The notes beneath the pieces are model-generated. The model did no database searches. It saw only the letters and a program-made list of their open reading frames with translations, and had not been told where the DNA came from. This document shows positions 38,286-46,501 of a stretch of 64,000 bases of DNA, piece by piece. Made by a program: the position numbers and the translations under genes. Positions within the stretch are counted from its first letter, which is position 1, and every line of letters begins with the position of its first letter. Source of the stretch: Planomicrobium soli (lineage in GTDB: Bacteria; Bacillota; Bacilli; Bacillales_A; Planococcaceae); NCBI RefSeq assembly GCF_003014655.1, contig NZ_PYAT01000004.1, positions 1-64,000 of the forward strand, read 5' to 3'.

Positions 38286-38786
38286 TTGCTCCAGGAACAC
38301 GCAAAAATAGTGGATTTTATTTCAATGGCCGAAGGCGTTACCGGCCGTAAAAAATTGCAAAAGATGATTTACATACTGAAAAAAATGGGTGTGCCATTTC
38401 AGGAAAAATATGAATTTCATATATACGGTCCATATTCGGAAGAACTGACGGCCCGCGTCGAGGAATTATGCGATATGGGGTTTGTTTCAGAAGCGCTTGA
38501 AGACAAAGGTTCTTACGTTCAATACAATTACAGTGTGACAGCAGAAGGGCTGGAATTCCGTGATGCGCTAGGAAAATCGGTGCTTGCCGATCCACTTCAA
38601 GCCCTCAAGCTAAATGAAAAAAGCAGCCGCTTTTTAGAGCTGACTGCGACGCTTTTGTATTTCGACCATTTGGAGCGGACGGAACAAATCGATAAGCTGC
38701 ATATCGTCAAAGGCAAACTCAATTTCACGGATGAAGAAATTGGCCAAGCGTTTGAGTTTATTGAAGAGCTTGCTGTTTTGATGTAA
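38286..38786 (+). CDS. ywgA: YwgA family protein
   Basis: A 166-residue protein matching YwgA, with a conserved N-terminal GRKKLQKMIYILKKM segment and FHIYGPYSEEL. Part of it looks like a winged-helix fold; no function is established. The start is TTG at 38286, immediately after ywfO, with GAAGGAGG eight bases upstream; this matches the family N-terminus. Confidence 0.88.
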   Translation: MLQEHAKIVDFISMAEGVTGRKKLQKMIYILKKMGVPFQEKYEFHIYGPYSEELTARVEELCDMGFVSEALEDKGSYVQYNYSVTAEGLEFRDALGKSVLADPLQALKLNEKSSRFLELTATLLYFDHLERTEQIDKLHIVKGKLNFTDEEIGQAFEFIEELAVLM

Positions 38787-39080
38787 AAGAAAAACTGTTG
38801 CATGTTGGCTTCAAAGCAAAAGGTGAAGTCAGCTAGAAGAAACCAGCACCATGCACAGCTGGTTCAAGCCCTTCTTCCATTCTGCAAGTACGAACACATC
38901 GAGTGGACTTATCAAGTAAAATGGAGCGGAAGCCGGCTGAAAACCGACTGCTCCTGCGTCGCTGCGCTAGCTTCATCGCAAACGTACTGTCCGAAATCCT
39001 TTCGGCCATTACGCGTCCGGCTGGAGCGCAATGAAAAAAGCTGCCGAGAGTTTCTCGACAGCCTGCAAAACTCCCGCTAG
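38787..39080. repeat. Intergenic palindromic repeat element, copy A
   Basis: Between ywgA and the tautomerase gene lies a hairpin-rich sequence without coding support. It carries the 11-mer ACTGCTCCTGC (38947-38957), followed by CGCT-rich bases and TCGCAAA, and GCCGG/CCGGC arms around it. The same 11-mer and layout occur near 60188 and 63539, so this is one copy of a dispersed element. Confidence 0.7.
39034..39062 (-). terminator. Terminator of the tautomerase gene
   Basis: On the minus strand GCTGTCGAG and CTCGGCAGC form a nine-pair stem with one wobble, followed by TTTTTT. It lies about 40 bases past the tautomerase stop. Confidence 0.75.
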
Positions 39081-39103
39081 CATGAGTTTTGTTTTCTAAT
39101 TTT

Positions 39104-39289
39104 TTATTGATCAGAGAAAAGTTTCCCTTTTGTACCGTAATCGCTTTTTTTCATGTCCTCGATAAAGACGACGACATTTTCGACCGGTGCACCGGTTGTT
39201 TCAGAAACAGCTTCCGTTACTTTTTCAACAAGTGCGCGTTTTTGGTCTTCTGTGCGGCCTTCGAGCATTTTAACAGTCACATATGGCAT
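39104..39289 (-). CDS. ywhB: 4-oxalocrotonate tautomerase family enzyme
   Basis: A 61-residue protein. The mature N-terminal proline (after Met) is the catalytic base of the 4-oxalocrotonate tautomerase superfamily, and Arg11 in EGRTEDQK is the usual partner. It is equivalent to B. subtilis YwhB, which sits in the same place near ywhD. The physiological substrate is unknown. The ATG at 39289 is preceded by AAGGAG at an 11-base spacing; earlier in-frame starts would hide the proline and are rejected. Confidence 0.92.
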   Translation of the reverse strand: MPYVTVKMLEGRTEDQKRALVEKVTEAVSETTGAPVENVVVFIEDMKKSDYGTKGKLFSDQ

Positions 39290-39350
39290 AATGGATACAG
39301 CTCCTTTTCTTGAGATTAACACCATCATAGCAGAACGGAGGATTGTACAC

Positions 39351-39866
39351 ATGGCAAATGAAGAAAAACCAAAACAAAAATTGGGCTTTACCATTATAAA
39401 AGACGATCCCACTGATGGCCATAAAGGTTACGGCATCGGATCGCTTTCCCTGGAAAACGTTTCTCCTGTCATCATTGATGTAGAAGAAGGAACAGCGGTG
39501 GTAGATATCGGCGCGATGCACGCGAGAAGCGAAGTCGAACGCGGCATCAAGTTCACCACTGACCCGGAAGACTCAGCAGGCGGCAAAAATTACTGGCTGG
39601 TATGGGTCACCATTGATTTTAATCCGCAAGGCCCTTATTATGCTGGCGTCGCTGCATGCGAAATGGTTGTCAACCGTGAGAAACGGCGGGGCTATAAGAT
39701 TTTAGCGGACCATGTTAACCGCATGGACAAATCGATGAAACGCAAAATCCTTGTCGATCACATGGACGCCCCTTCAAAGAAAGTATTGCATGACTATTTG
39801 AAGGGCCACAATGAAGAAATGTGGAACCGCAGTTCAGAACAGCTTCATGCGGATTTAAACGTATGA
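39351..39866 (+). CDS. ywhD: YwhD family protein
   Basis: A 171-residue protein that matches YwhD, a Bacillales family of unknown function. It has the segments GYGIGSLSLENVSPVIID and NYWLVWVTIDFNPQGPYYAG. It is divergent from ywhB, with only 61 bases between the starts. ATG 39351 follows CGGAGG; the longer open frame upstream runs through ywhB and is not used. Confidence 0.88.
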   Translation: MANEEKPKQKLGFTIIKDDPTDGHKGYGIGSLSLENVSPVIIDVEEGTAVVDIGAMHARSEVERGIKFTTDPEDSAGGKNYWLVWVTIDFNPQGPYYAGVAACEMVVNREKRRGYKILADHVNRMDKSMKRKILVDHMDAPSKKVLHDYLKGHNEEMWNRSSEQLHADLNV

Positions 39867-39919
39867 ATTGTGCCTGAAAATGAACGAATTGTGACAGTTG
39901 AAAATGCGCTTTTTAGCAG
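39867..39919. other. Gap between ywhD and the small RNA promoter
   Basis: No gene. Two GAATTGTGAC-type near repeats are visible just after the ywhD stop codon, but no terminator for ywhD is obvious. Confidence 0.4.
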
Positions 39920-39948
39920 TTGAAGTTGGGTTGAAAAGGAAGTACACT
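39920..39948 (+). promoter_or_regulatory. Promoter of the candidate small RNA
   Basis: TTGAAG (39920-39925) and TACACT (39943-39948) are spaced by 17 bases. Expected transcription start is near 39955, at the first base of the candidate RNA's opening hairpin. Confidence 0.6.
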
Positions 39949-39954
39949 AGATAC

Positions 39955-40112
39955 AGCTTTAAATATAAAGCTAGGACACCTGTAATGCGAGCGGGTGATG
40001 TGAGCCATTGCGTCAACCCAAGCCAATGCCTCATGTTTCTTGCTCCGCATCATCAGGATCAAAAAGGTTTTCTGTGAAGGGAAAAGGTTCCCTGTACAGG
40101 AAACCTTTTTGT
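39955..40112 (+). ncRNA. Candidate structured small RNA or leader RNA upstream of speE
   Basis: The RNA opens with AGCTTTA/TAAAGCT (39955-39972). A multi-part arm follows: CCTG/CAGG (39979-39982 with 40054-40057), ATGC/GCAT (39985-39988 with 40047-40050), GAGC/GCTC (39989-39992 with 40042-40045) and an inner hairpin GTGAG/CTCAT plus ATTG/CAAT (40000-40034). The inner loop has ACCC (40016-40019), which could pair with GGGT (39993-39996) as a pseudoknot. A 15-pair terminator (40061-40075 with 40096-40110) ends in TTTTT. I recognise no known family. A 30-codon frame (39985-40077, AGGA eight bases upstream) lies within and could be a leader peptide instead. Confidence 0.55.
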
Positions 40113-40163
40113 TTGGGGAATATAGTCCGGCACAGTGGGTAAAGAAGCATGTAGAAAAAAATA

Positions 40164-40202
40164 TTGCACTTTCCTTGAAAACACTTATACTTTTAAAAGT
40201 AT
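40164..40202 (+). promoter_or_regulatory. speE promoter with 16-base perfect palindrome
   Basis: TTGCAC (40164-40169) and TATACT (40186-40191), 16 bases apart, form a likely promoter. The palindrome ATACTTTTAAAAGTAT (40187-40202) overlaps the -10 box and start region, the place expected for a repressor site. It is separate from the promoter of the candidate small RNA. Confidence 0.6.
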
Positions 40203-40263
40203 GCAAAAAAAGCACTTTACTTGAGTAAAACATATTCTGGATGATAAAGGAGTTTGATTATAG

Positions 40264-41097
40264 ATGGCAGGATTTTGGTACACAGAAAAGCAGACGGAAA
40301 ATTTCGGGATTACGATGAAGATCAACAAAACGCTTCATACAGAACAAACGGATTTCCAATATCTTGAAATGGCTGAAACAGCCGAATGGGGCAATATGCT
40401 GTTCTTGGATGGCATGGTCATGACATCTGAAAAAGATGAATTCGTCTATCATGAGATGGTGGCACATGTGCCGCTCTTTACACACCCGAACCCGGAAAAT
40501 GTATTGGTAGTAGGCGGCGGCGACGGCGGTGTAATCCGTGAAGTGTTAAAGCACCCGTCTGTGAAAAAAGCGACGCTTGTCGACATTGACGGCAAAGTGA
40601 TCGAGTACTCAAAAAAATTCTTGCCATCGATTGCATCGGGGCTGGAAGATGCACGTGTTGAAGTAATCGTCGGGGACGGTTTTATGCACATCGCGGAATC
40701 AGAGAATAAATACGATGTAATTATGGTCGATTCAACTGAACCGGTTGGCCCTGCAGTGAACTTGTTCACAAAAGGCTTCTATGCAGGAATTTCACGAGCG
40801 TTAAAAGAAGACGGCATCTTTGTCGCGCAATCGGACAACCCGTGGTTCAAAGCGGACTTGATCGAACAAGTGCAAAAAGACGTGAAGGAAATCTTCCCGA
40901 TTACAAAACTGTACTTGGCGAACATCCCGACATACCCATCAGGCCTATGGGCATTCACGATCGGTTCGAAAAAATACGATCCGTTGGCTGTGCCGGCTGA
41001 GCGTTTCCACGAAATCGAAACGAAATACTACACGAAAGAATTGCACAATGCTGCATTCGTATTGCCTAAATTCGTAAAAGATTTGGCAGGCGAGTAA
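40264..41097 (+). CDS. speE: Spermidine synthase (polyamine aminopropyltransferase)
   Basis: A 277-residue enzyme that transfers an aminopropyl group from decarboxylated SAM to putrescine. The nucleotide-binding [17 protein letters not shown] motif near residue 80 and the catalytic [10 protein letters not shown] loop (Asp near 157) are intact. Length and sequence match the B. subtilis SpeE type. ATG lies 11 bases after AAAGGAG. speB follows after three bases, forming the arginine-agmatine-putrescine-spermidine branch. Confidence 0.95.
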   Translation: MAGFWYTEKQTENFGITMKINKTLHTEQTDFQYLEMAETAEWGNMLFLDGMVMTSEKDEFVYHEMVAHVPLFTHPNPENVLVVGGGDGGVIREVLKHPSVKKATLVDIDGKVIEYSKKFLPSIASGLEDARVEVIVGDGFMHIAESENKYDVIMVDSTEPVGPAVNLFTKGFYAGISRALKEDGIFVAQSDNPWFKADLIEQVQKDVKEIFPITKLYLANIPTYPSGLWAFTIGSKKYDPLAVPAERFHEIETKYYTKELHNAAFVLPKFVKDLAGE

Positions 41098-41100
41098 GCG

Positions 41101-41973
41101 ATGAGATTCGACGAAACGTATTCCGGTAAAGTATTTATCAAAAGCCATCCGAACTACGAAGAATCCAAAGCGGTTCTTTATGGCATGCCGATGGACTGGA
41201 CAGTAAGCTACCGTCCGGGTTCCCGTTTCGGCCCAAACAAAATCCGTGAAGTATCGATCGGTCTGGAAGAATACAGCGCGTATTTGGACCGCGAACTTGA
41301 AGATGTGAAATTTTTCGATGCTGGCGATATTCCGCTGCCTTTCGGCAATCCGGAAAAAAGCTTGCTGGAAATTGAAACATATATTCACACGTTGCTGAAC
41401 GACGGCAAAATTCCAATGGGCATGGGGGGCGAGCACCTTGTTTCCTTGCCGGTTATGAAAGCTGTCGCCAGCAAATACGAAGATTTGGCGATCATTCATT
41501 TTGATGCGCATACCGACCTTCGCGAACATTACGAAGGCGAAGAATATTCCCATTCAACGCCAATCCGCAAGATTGCCGACCATATCGGGCCGTCGAACGT
41601 TTATTCATTCGGCATTCGTTCCGGTATGAAAGAAGAATTCCAATGGGCAAAAGAAAACGGCATGCACATTTCCATGTTTGAGGTGCTTGAGCCGCTGAAA
41701 GAGGTCTTGCCGACACTTGCAGGCCGCCCGGTCTACGTGACAATTGATATCGATGTCCTGGATCCGGCGCATGCGCCTGGAACCGGAACTGTTGATGCAG
41801 GCGGCATTACATCACGCGAACTTTTGGCTTCGATCCATGCCATCGCAGCTTCCGACATCAACGTCGTCGGCTTTGATCTAGTGGAAGTGGCGCCGGTTTA
41901 CGATCATTCCGATCAAACAGCGAACACAGCCAGCAAATTGATCCGCGAAATGATTCTTGGCTGGGTAAAATAA
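41101..41973 (+). CDS. speB: Agmatinase
   Basis: A 290-residue manganese ureohydrolase that splits agmatine to putrescine and urea. Metal ligands appear in GGEHLVSLP (His near 112), DAHTDLR (Asp/His/Asp near 135) and DIDVLDPAHAPGTG (Asp near 215). It is co-transcribed with speE, supplying its putrescine; speA (arginine decarboxylase) is not in the window. A terminator follows. Confidence 0.95.
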   Translation: MRFDETYSGKVFIKSHPNYEESKAVLYGMPMDWTVSYRPGSRFGPNKIREVSIGLEEYSAYLDRELEDVKFFDAGDIPLPFGNPEKSLLEIETYIHTLLNDGKIPMGMGGEHLVSLPVMKAVASKYEDLAIIHFDAHTDLREHYEGEEYSHSTPIRKIADHIGPSNVYSFGIRSGMKEEFQWAKENGMHISMFEVLEPLKEVLPTLAGRPVYVTIDIDVLDPAHAPGTGTVDAGGITSRELLASIHAIAASDINVVGFDLVEVAPVYDHSDQTANTASKLIREMILGWVK

Positions 41974-41981
41974 GAAAGTGG

Positions 41982-42009
41982 AAAGCTCCTAGAAATAGGG
42001 GCTTTTTTA
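41982..42009 (+). terminator. Terminator of speEB
   Basis: AAAGCTCCTA GAAA TAGGGGCTTT followed by T residues. Confidence 0.87.
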
Positions 42010-42109
42010 TGTTGTTTTATCATACGCACCTTTCTTCTGGAGCAATCAGGTTTAATTTGTTTGATTTAGAGAAAAGTATAACTAATTGTAAGGTTAGGAG
42101 AGGTGTATC

Positions 42110-43333
42110 ATGCATGAATTTAATGATAGTTTTATCCAAGTTCTGCTTTTGTTGGCCATCGCCATTGCAGTTGTAGGGGTAGCTAAAAAACTTAGGCAAC
42201 CGGACACTATCGCACTTGTGCTGGTTGGGCTCTTTTTGGGAATCGTTACCCTTCCTATTCCTCTGATAGACCAGGCTGAAGAATTTATCACCCAATCAAA
42301 CGTTTTTCAAGCGGTCATCATTTCCTTGTTCTTGCCAATTTTGCTTGGAGATGCCACGTTGAAACTGCCGTTTCGCCATTTATATAAATGGAAAAAGACG
42401 GTTTTGTGGATGGCTTTAGGCGGAACATTTTTATCGTTTATTATTATCGGCTTTTCTGCACATTACCTGATCGGTTTGCCGATTGCTGTGGCTTTCACTT
42501 TTGCAGCTTTAATGAGTGCAACTGATCCTATCAGCGTGCTTTCAATATTCAAGTCCGCGAAGGTTTCAGAAAAGTTATCGACAATCATGGAAGGCGAATC
42601 CTTATTTAATGACGGTATCGCAATTGTGCTCTTTCAGATTTCCTCTCTTTATTTGCTGACGTACATCGAAATGGGCTGGGCAGGAGTGGGCAGTGGCGTT
42701 TGGCTGTTTCTTCGTTTTGCGATAGGTGGAGTTTTAGTGGGTCTTGTTCTTGGATTTATTTTTTCCCAAATCATTCGATTCTACGATGATTATCCATTTG
42801 AAATTGCGATTTCAGCCCTCTTGTTTTTCGGCAGTTACTTTATTGCCGAGCATTTACATGTTTCCGGAGTTATTGCGGTCGTAGCAGCCGGCTTTGTGTT
42901 CGGCGATTATGGCGGGAAAATCGGTATGTCCGAAAATACAAAAAGGAATATCAATGTCTTTTGGGATGCTATTACACTCATTGCCAATTCATTGATTTTC
43001 TTGATTGTCGGCTTGGAAATCCGGAATATCGATTTTTCCGGCCGATGGAATATTATAATATATGCCGTCCTTATTGTGATAGGCGCAAGAATCCTGGCGC
43101 TTTTTTTCAGTACAATGCCAGCAAAAAGCTTAAACCGAAAAGAACGGATTTTACTGAATTGGGGCGGATTGAAAGGAAGTTTGTCAATTGCGTTGGCATT
43201 GAGCCTGCCTGCAGATTTTGAAGGAAGAGAGACTGTGCTGCTCCTGACATTTGCTGTCGTCTTGTTTTCTTTGATTGTCCAAGGTTTAACGATCAAACCG
43301 TTAATCCGTAAATTGGGACTTAATGAGAAATGA
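42110..43333 (+). CDS. Na+/H+ antiporter, CPA1 family
   Basis: A 407-residue membrane protein with about 12 helices. The conserved ATDPISVLSIFK segment (near 138) and the GESLFNDGIAIVLFQ motif (near 162) carry the Asp residues of the ion-binding site in CPA1 (NhaP/NhaG/SOS1-like) exchangers. Unlike the antiporter at 10.1 kb it has no cytoplasmic nucleotide-binding domain. It likely exports Na+ for H+. ATG follows AGGAGAGG. No partner genes are nearby. Confidence 0.9.
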   Translation: MHEFNDSFIQVLLLLAIAIAVVGVAKKLRQPDTIALVLVGLFLGIVTLPIPLIDQAEEFITQSNVFQAVIISLFLPILLGDATLKLPFRHLYKWKKTVLWMALGGTFLSFIIIGFSAHYLIGLPIAVAFTFAALMSATDPISVLSIFKSAKVSEKLSTIMEGESLFNDGIAIVLFQISSLYLLTYIEMGWAGVGSGVWLFLRFAIGGVLVGLVLGFIFSQIIRFYDDYPFEIAISALLFFGSYFIAEHLHVSGVIAVVAAGFVFGDYGGKIGMSENTKRNINVFWDAITLIANSLIFLIVGLEIRNIDFSGRWNIIIYAVLIVIGARILALFFSTMPAKSLNRKERILLNWGGLKGSLSIALALSLPADFEGRETVLLLTFAVVLFSLIVQGLTIKPLIRKLGLNEK

Positions 43334-43438
43334 ATTACCCGGCAACCCGAAAGGTCTATCGGCATGGGCGTTCATTAGATTCTTTGCACTCAAAGCGATA
43401 AGATAATGAAGAATACATGATTGGAAGAGGTGCTGACT

Positions 43439-43936
43439 ATGGAATTGTATAAATGGGCGGGCAACCGGGATCAAGGTGTGGCGATTCTCGCAGCCTTTCC
43501 AAATTCAAGGCTGATTTACTTGATGAACGGCGAGGAATCGGTAGTTCTTTTCGAATCAGACGGAAGCACTCCAGTTCAAGGGTTTGAAGGCTACCAAGTA
43601 TTGGATGCTGTCGGGGATATCAATGATGGCTATTTTGCAGTGTTCAACAATATTCCCGTAACAGAGGAAGGACGGGAACTGTTCGAATCGCGCTTTAAGA
43701 ATAGAGCAGGCATGGTTGAAAAAGAGCCAGGATTCGCGGCCATTCGCATTTTGCGGCCATTCAATTCAGACACATATATCATCTTGACGCTATGGAAAGA
43801 TGAACAGTCGTTCAAAGATTGGCAGCAATCACAGGCATATGGCCATGCGCATGCGAAGCGTGGCACTGAAGAAGGCATCGACAAGCGCCCGAACATATTT
43901 CCTCGTTCATCTTTTGTGAAAACTTATACGAGATAA
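43439..43936 (+). CDS. hmoB: Heme-degrading monooxygenase HmoB-like
   Basis: A 165-residue protein with a C-terminal ABM (antibiotic biosynthesis monooxygenase) domain. The segments FAVFNNIPVTEEGRELFESR and EKEPGFAAIRILRPF resemble B. subtilis HmoB (YhgC), which opens the heme ring to release iron. The N-terminal 60 residues form a second, degenerate domain as in HmoB. ATG 43439 follows AAGAGGTG. No iron-regulated operator was evident in the 105 bases upstream. Confidence 0.85.
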   Translation: MELYKWAGNRDQGVAILAAFPNSRLIYLMNGEESVVLFESDGSTPVQGFEGYQVLDAVGDINDGYFAVFNNIPVTEEGRELFESRFKNRAGMVEKEPGFAAIRILRPFNSDTYIILTLWKDEQSFKDWQQSQAYGHAHAKRGTEEGIDKRPNIFPRSSFVKTYTR

Positions 43937-43967
43937 GCTAAGGCTGAGCTTTAACCAAATCTAAATT

Positions 43968-44016
43968 AAAAGGAGCGCGCGTATTTGACATAAGGATACG
44001 CATGCTCCTTTTTGAG
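43968..44016 (+). terminator. Terminator after hmoB
   Basis: AAAGGAGC and GCTCCTTT form the base of a long stem that continues through GTAT/ATAC with two mispaired positions; TTTTTG follows. Confidence 0.8.
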
Positions 44017-44098
44017 TTGCGTCCGGAAACTTAATTGAAAAACACTGCAGACTCAGGCTATAATGATAAGGTTATCAATGAACGGGGAGGCGGATAGT

Positions 44099-44506
44099 AT
44101 GCAGAAATCCGTAACGATCAAGCTCACGACGACAATCCGCCAGCCGAATGTGGCTGATCAAGTGATGGAAATGCGGTCGAAAGGCACGTTGACAGAGAAA
44201 AACAACTTGCGCTATCTGCAGTATGCAGAAAAGCAGGAAGATCTCGAAATTCGGACAGTTGTGAAACTTAGCGAAGACGAAGCACTTATTTTAAGAAGTG
44301 GCGGTTTGCAAATGCGGCTCCCATTTCTATTACATAAAGAGCAGACGGGCAGCTTAACTAGCACGCAAGGTTCGTTCATGTTAACTACTAAAGCTCATGA
44401 GTTGTCGGTTAGCGATAACCGTTTTAAAGTCCGATATGATTTGGCTATGGGAACCGAACATGTTGGAGAATACGAAATGGAAATACAGTTTATGGAGGGA
44501 AAATGA
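44099..44506 (+). CDS. ywiB: YwiB-like DUF1934 beta-barrel protein
   Basis: A 135-residue protein of the DUF1934 (YwiB) family, predicted as a small lipocalin-like beta barrel. It is immediately upstream of argS as in B. subtilis, and its stop codon overlaps the argS start. Function is unknown. ATG 44099 lies eight bases after GGGGAGG. Confidence 0.87.
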   Translation: MQKSVTIKLTTTIRQPNVADQVMEMRSKGTLTEKNNLRYLQYAEKQEDLEIRTVVKLSEDEALILRSGGLQMRLPFLLHKEQTGSLTSTQGSFMLTTKAHELSVSDNRFKVRYDLAMGTEHVGEYEMEIQFMEGK

Positions 44507-46167
44507 TGAATGCAGTAGAGAAAGTTCAACATACGATCAAGCAAGTTATCAGTGAGGCGATTCAGAAAGCGGAATTGACAGCAGAACCGGTATCGGTTCA
44601 TCTGGAATCGCCGAAAGATAAAACAAATGGAGATTACGCGACGAATATTGCCATGCAGTTGACAAAGCTTGCTAAAAAGCCGCCGCGCGCAATTGCAGAA
44701 GCGATTGTTGCCAACCTTGATAAAGATGCGGCGAATATCGAAACAGTGGAAATCGCTGGACCTGGTTTCATCAACATTACGATCAAAAAGGATTATTTAC
44801 TGGATGTTGTAAAAACGGTTCTTGAACAACAAGGGGAATACGGCCGCTCGAATTCAGGCGGTGGAGAACGCGTTCAAGTCGAGTTTGTTTCAGCAAACCC
44901 GACAGGTGATCTTCATCTTGGCCATGCCCGCGGAGCTTCAGTGGGTGATTCATTGTGCAACGTGCTTGATTTAGCAGGCTACAACGTATCCCGTGAATAT
45001 TATATCAACGATGCAGGAAATCAAATCAATAATTTGGCGCTTTCGATTGAAGCGCGGTATTTTGAAGCGCTTGGCCAAGGGGACAGCATGCCAGAAGATG
45101 GCTACCGGGGCCAGGATATCAAAGACATCGCTGAAGATTTGGTGAAAGAACACGGCGACAAGTTTGTCAGCATGACTCATGAAGAGCGTTATAAAGTTTT
45201 CCGTGAACATGGCTTGAAAGTGGAACTGGCGAAACTGCAGAAAGACTTGGCGGATTTCCGGGTTGAATTCGATGAGTGGTTCTCCGAGACATCCCTGTAT
45301 GAAAAAGGCGAGATTGACATTGCATTAAACAAGCTGCGCGACAATGGCCATATTTTCGAAGAAGAAGGTGCGACATGGTTCCGTTCGACGACATTTGGCG
45401 ATGACAAAGACCGTGTGCTGATCAAAAACGACGGTTCGTTCACATACCTGTTGCCGGATATCGCTTATCACGATGATAAATTGACTCGAGGATTCGATAA
45501 GCTGATCAACATATGGGGGGCGGACCACCACGGTTATATACCACGTATGAAAGCGGCAATCGAAGCGCTTGGCTATGATCGCGATACGCTTGAAGTGAGC
45601 ATCATCCAAATGGTGCAGCTATACAAAGACGGCGGAAAAATGAAGATGAGCAAACGTACGGGGAAAGCTGTAACGATGCGTGAACTAGTGGAACTTGTTG
45701 GACTTGACGCAGTCCGTTATTTCTTCGCGATGCGTTCAGGCGATTCGCATATGGATTTCGATCTGGACTTAGCAGTATCCCAGTCAAACGAAAATCCGGT
45801 TTACTATTCGCAATACGCTCATGCGCGCATTTGCTCCATCTTACGCCAAGCGGACAGCCAAGGATTTTCGGCTTCAATTGAAAACTTAGATTTGTTGAAG
45901 TCTGAAAAAGAAATCGATGTCTTGAAGAAAATTGGCGACTTCCCGCAAGTTATCGCAGATGCTGCAAAGCTGCGCTCGCCTCATCGTGTAACAACTTATA
46001 TTCAGGATCTTGCAGGAAACTTCCATAGCTTCTATAATGCCAATAAAGTATTGGATGCCTCGAATAAAGAGCTGACATGTGCCCGTATCGCACTGATTAC
46101 GGCTGTTAAAGTAACACTTGCCAACGCATTGAAAACAGTAGGCGTGGCTGCTCCGGAAAAAATGTAA
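44506..46167 (+). CDS. argS: Arginyl-tRNA synthetase
   Basis: A 553-residue class I synthetase that charges tRNA-Arg. The HIGH motif reads HLGHARGAS near residue 130, and the KMSK motif is [13 protein letters not shown] near 378. The N-terminal Add-1 domain and C-terminal DALR anticodon domain are complete. Two ATG codons overlap the ywiB stop; 44506 has the better spacing (seven bases) from GGAGG, while 44503 is possible. The B12 riboswitch begins about 55 bases after its end, and no separate terminator is seen for argS. Confidence 0.95.
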   Translation: MNAVEKVQHTIKQVISEAIQKAELTAEPVSVHLESPKDKTNGDYATNIAMQLTKLAKKPPRAIAEAIVANLDKDAANIETVEIAGPGFINITIKKDYLLDVVKTVLEQQGEYGRSNSGGGERVQVEFVSANPTGDLHLGHARGASVGDSLCNVLDLAGYNVSREYYINDAGNQINNLALSIEARYFEALGQGDSMPEDGYRGQDIKDIAEDLVKEHGDKFVSMTHEERYKVFREHGLKVELAKLQKDLADFRVEFDEWFSETSLYEKGEIDIALNKLRDNGHIFEEEGATWFRSTTFGDDKDRVLIKNDGSFTYLLPDIAYHDDKLTRGFDKLINIWGADHHGYIPRMKAAIEALGYDRDTLEVSIIQMVQLYKDGGKMKMSKRTGKAVTMRELVELVGLDAVRYFFAMRSGDSHMDFDLDLAVSQSNENPVYYSQYAHARICSILRQADSQGFSASIENLDLLKSEKEIDVLKKIGDFPQVIADAAKLRSPHRVTTYIQDLAGNFHSFYNANKVLDASNKELTCARIALITAVKVTLANALKTVGVAAPEKM

Positions 46168-46223
46168 GAGACAGCAAGAAACTTTGGTGTATAATAAAAC
46201 CGAAATGACAATTCCATAATCTA

Positions 46224-46388
46224 TCATAAAGGTGCTTATGTCTAAGAACATGAGTTAAAAGGGAAGCCGGTTCAAATCCGGCGCGGTCCCGCCACTGTAA
46301 GTGAGCGCTATCTGCAGAATGCCACTGAAGAAAACTTCGGGAAGGCGCAGCAAGCAATGCTCACAAGCCAGGAGACCTGCCTTTATGA
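46224..46388 (+). ncRNA. Cobalamin riboswitch (Rfam Cobalamin type)
   Basis: The closing stem P1 pairs TCATAAAGG (46224-46232) with CCTTTATGA (46380-46388). Inside are the usual landmarks: GGTGC at 46231, AAAAGGGAAGCCGGT, the GTCCCGCCACTGTAA block, CCACTGAAGAAA, and the B12 box AGCCAGGAGACCTGCC (46366-46381). When adenosylcobalamin is abundant this RNA should shut off the downstream genes. The downstream terminator hairpin indicates control by premature termination. Confidence 0.95.
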
Positions 46389-46447
46389 AACGCCCACATG
46401 CTTGCGAGGACAGGCTGGATGCATATCCTTTTTTATGTCGTCCTTCC

Positions 46448-46478
46448 AATCTCCCGCATTTATGTGGGGGATTTTTTA
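46448..46478 (+). terminator. Riboswitch-controlled terminator
   Basis: AATCTCCCGCA (46448-46458) pairs with TGTGGGGGATT (46463-46473) using two wobbles, and TTTT follows. It lies between the cobalamin riboswitch and the btuF start, so it is the likely expression platform. Confidence 0.85.
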
Positions 46479-46501
46479 ATTTGAAACGGAGGATATTATT
46501 G

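Noticed and set aside
39913-40233. Minus-strand open frame of 106 codons opposite the candidate RNA
   Set aside because: It runs through the strong terminator hairpin, has no ribosome binding site, and its composition follows the palindromic structure. The plus-strand promoter and terminator explain the region better.
46301-46501. 67-codon N-terminal extension of BtuF
   Set aside because: The open frame crosses the cobalamin riboswitch and its terminator. The ATG at 46502 has its own ribosome binding site and a proper lipoprotein signal peptide.
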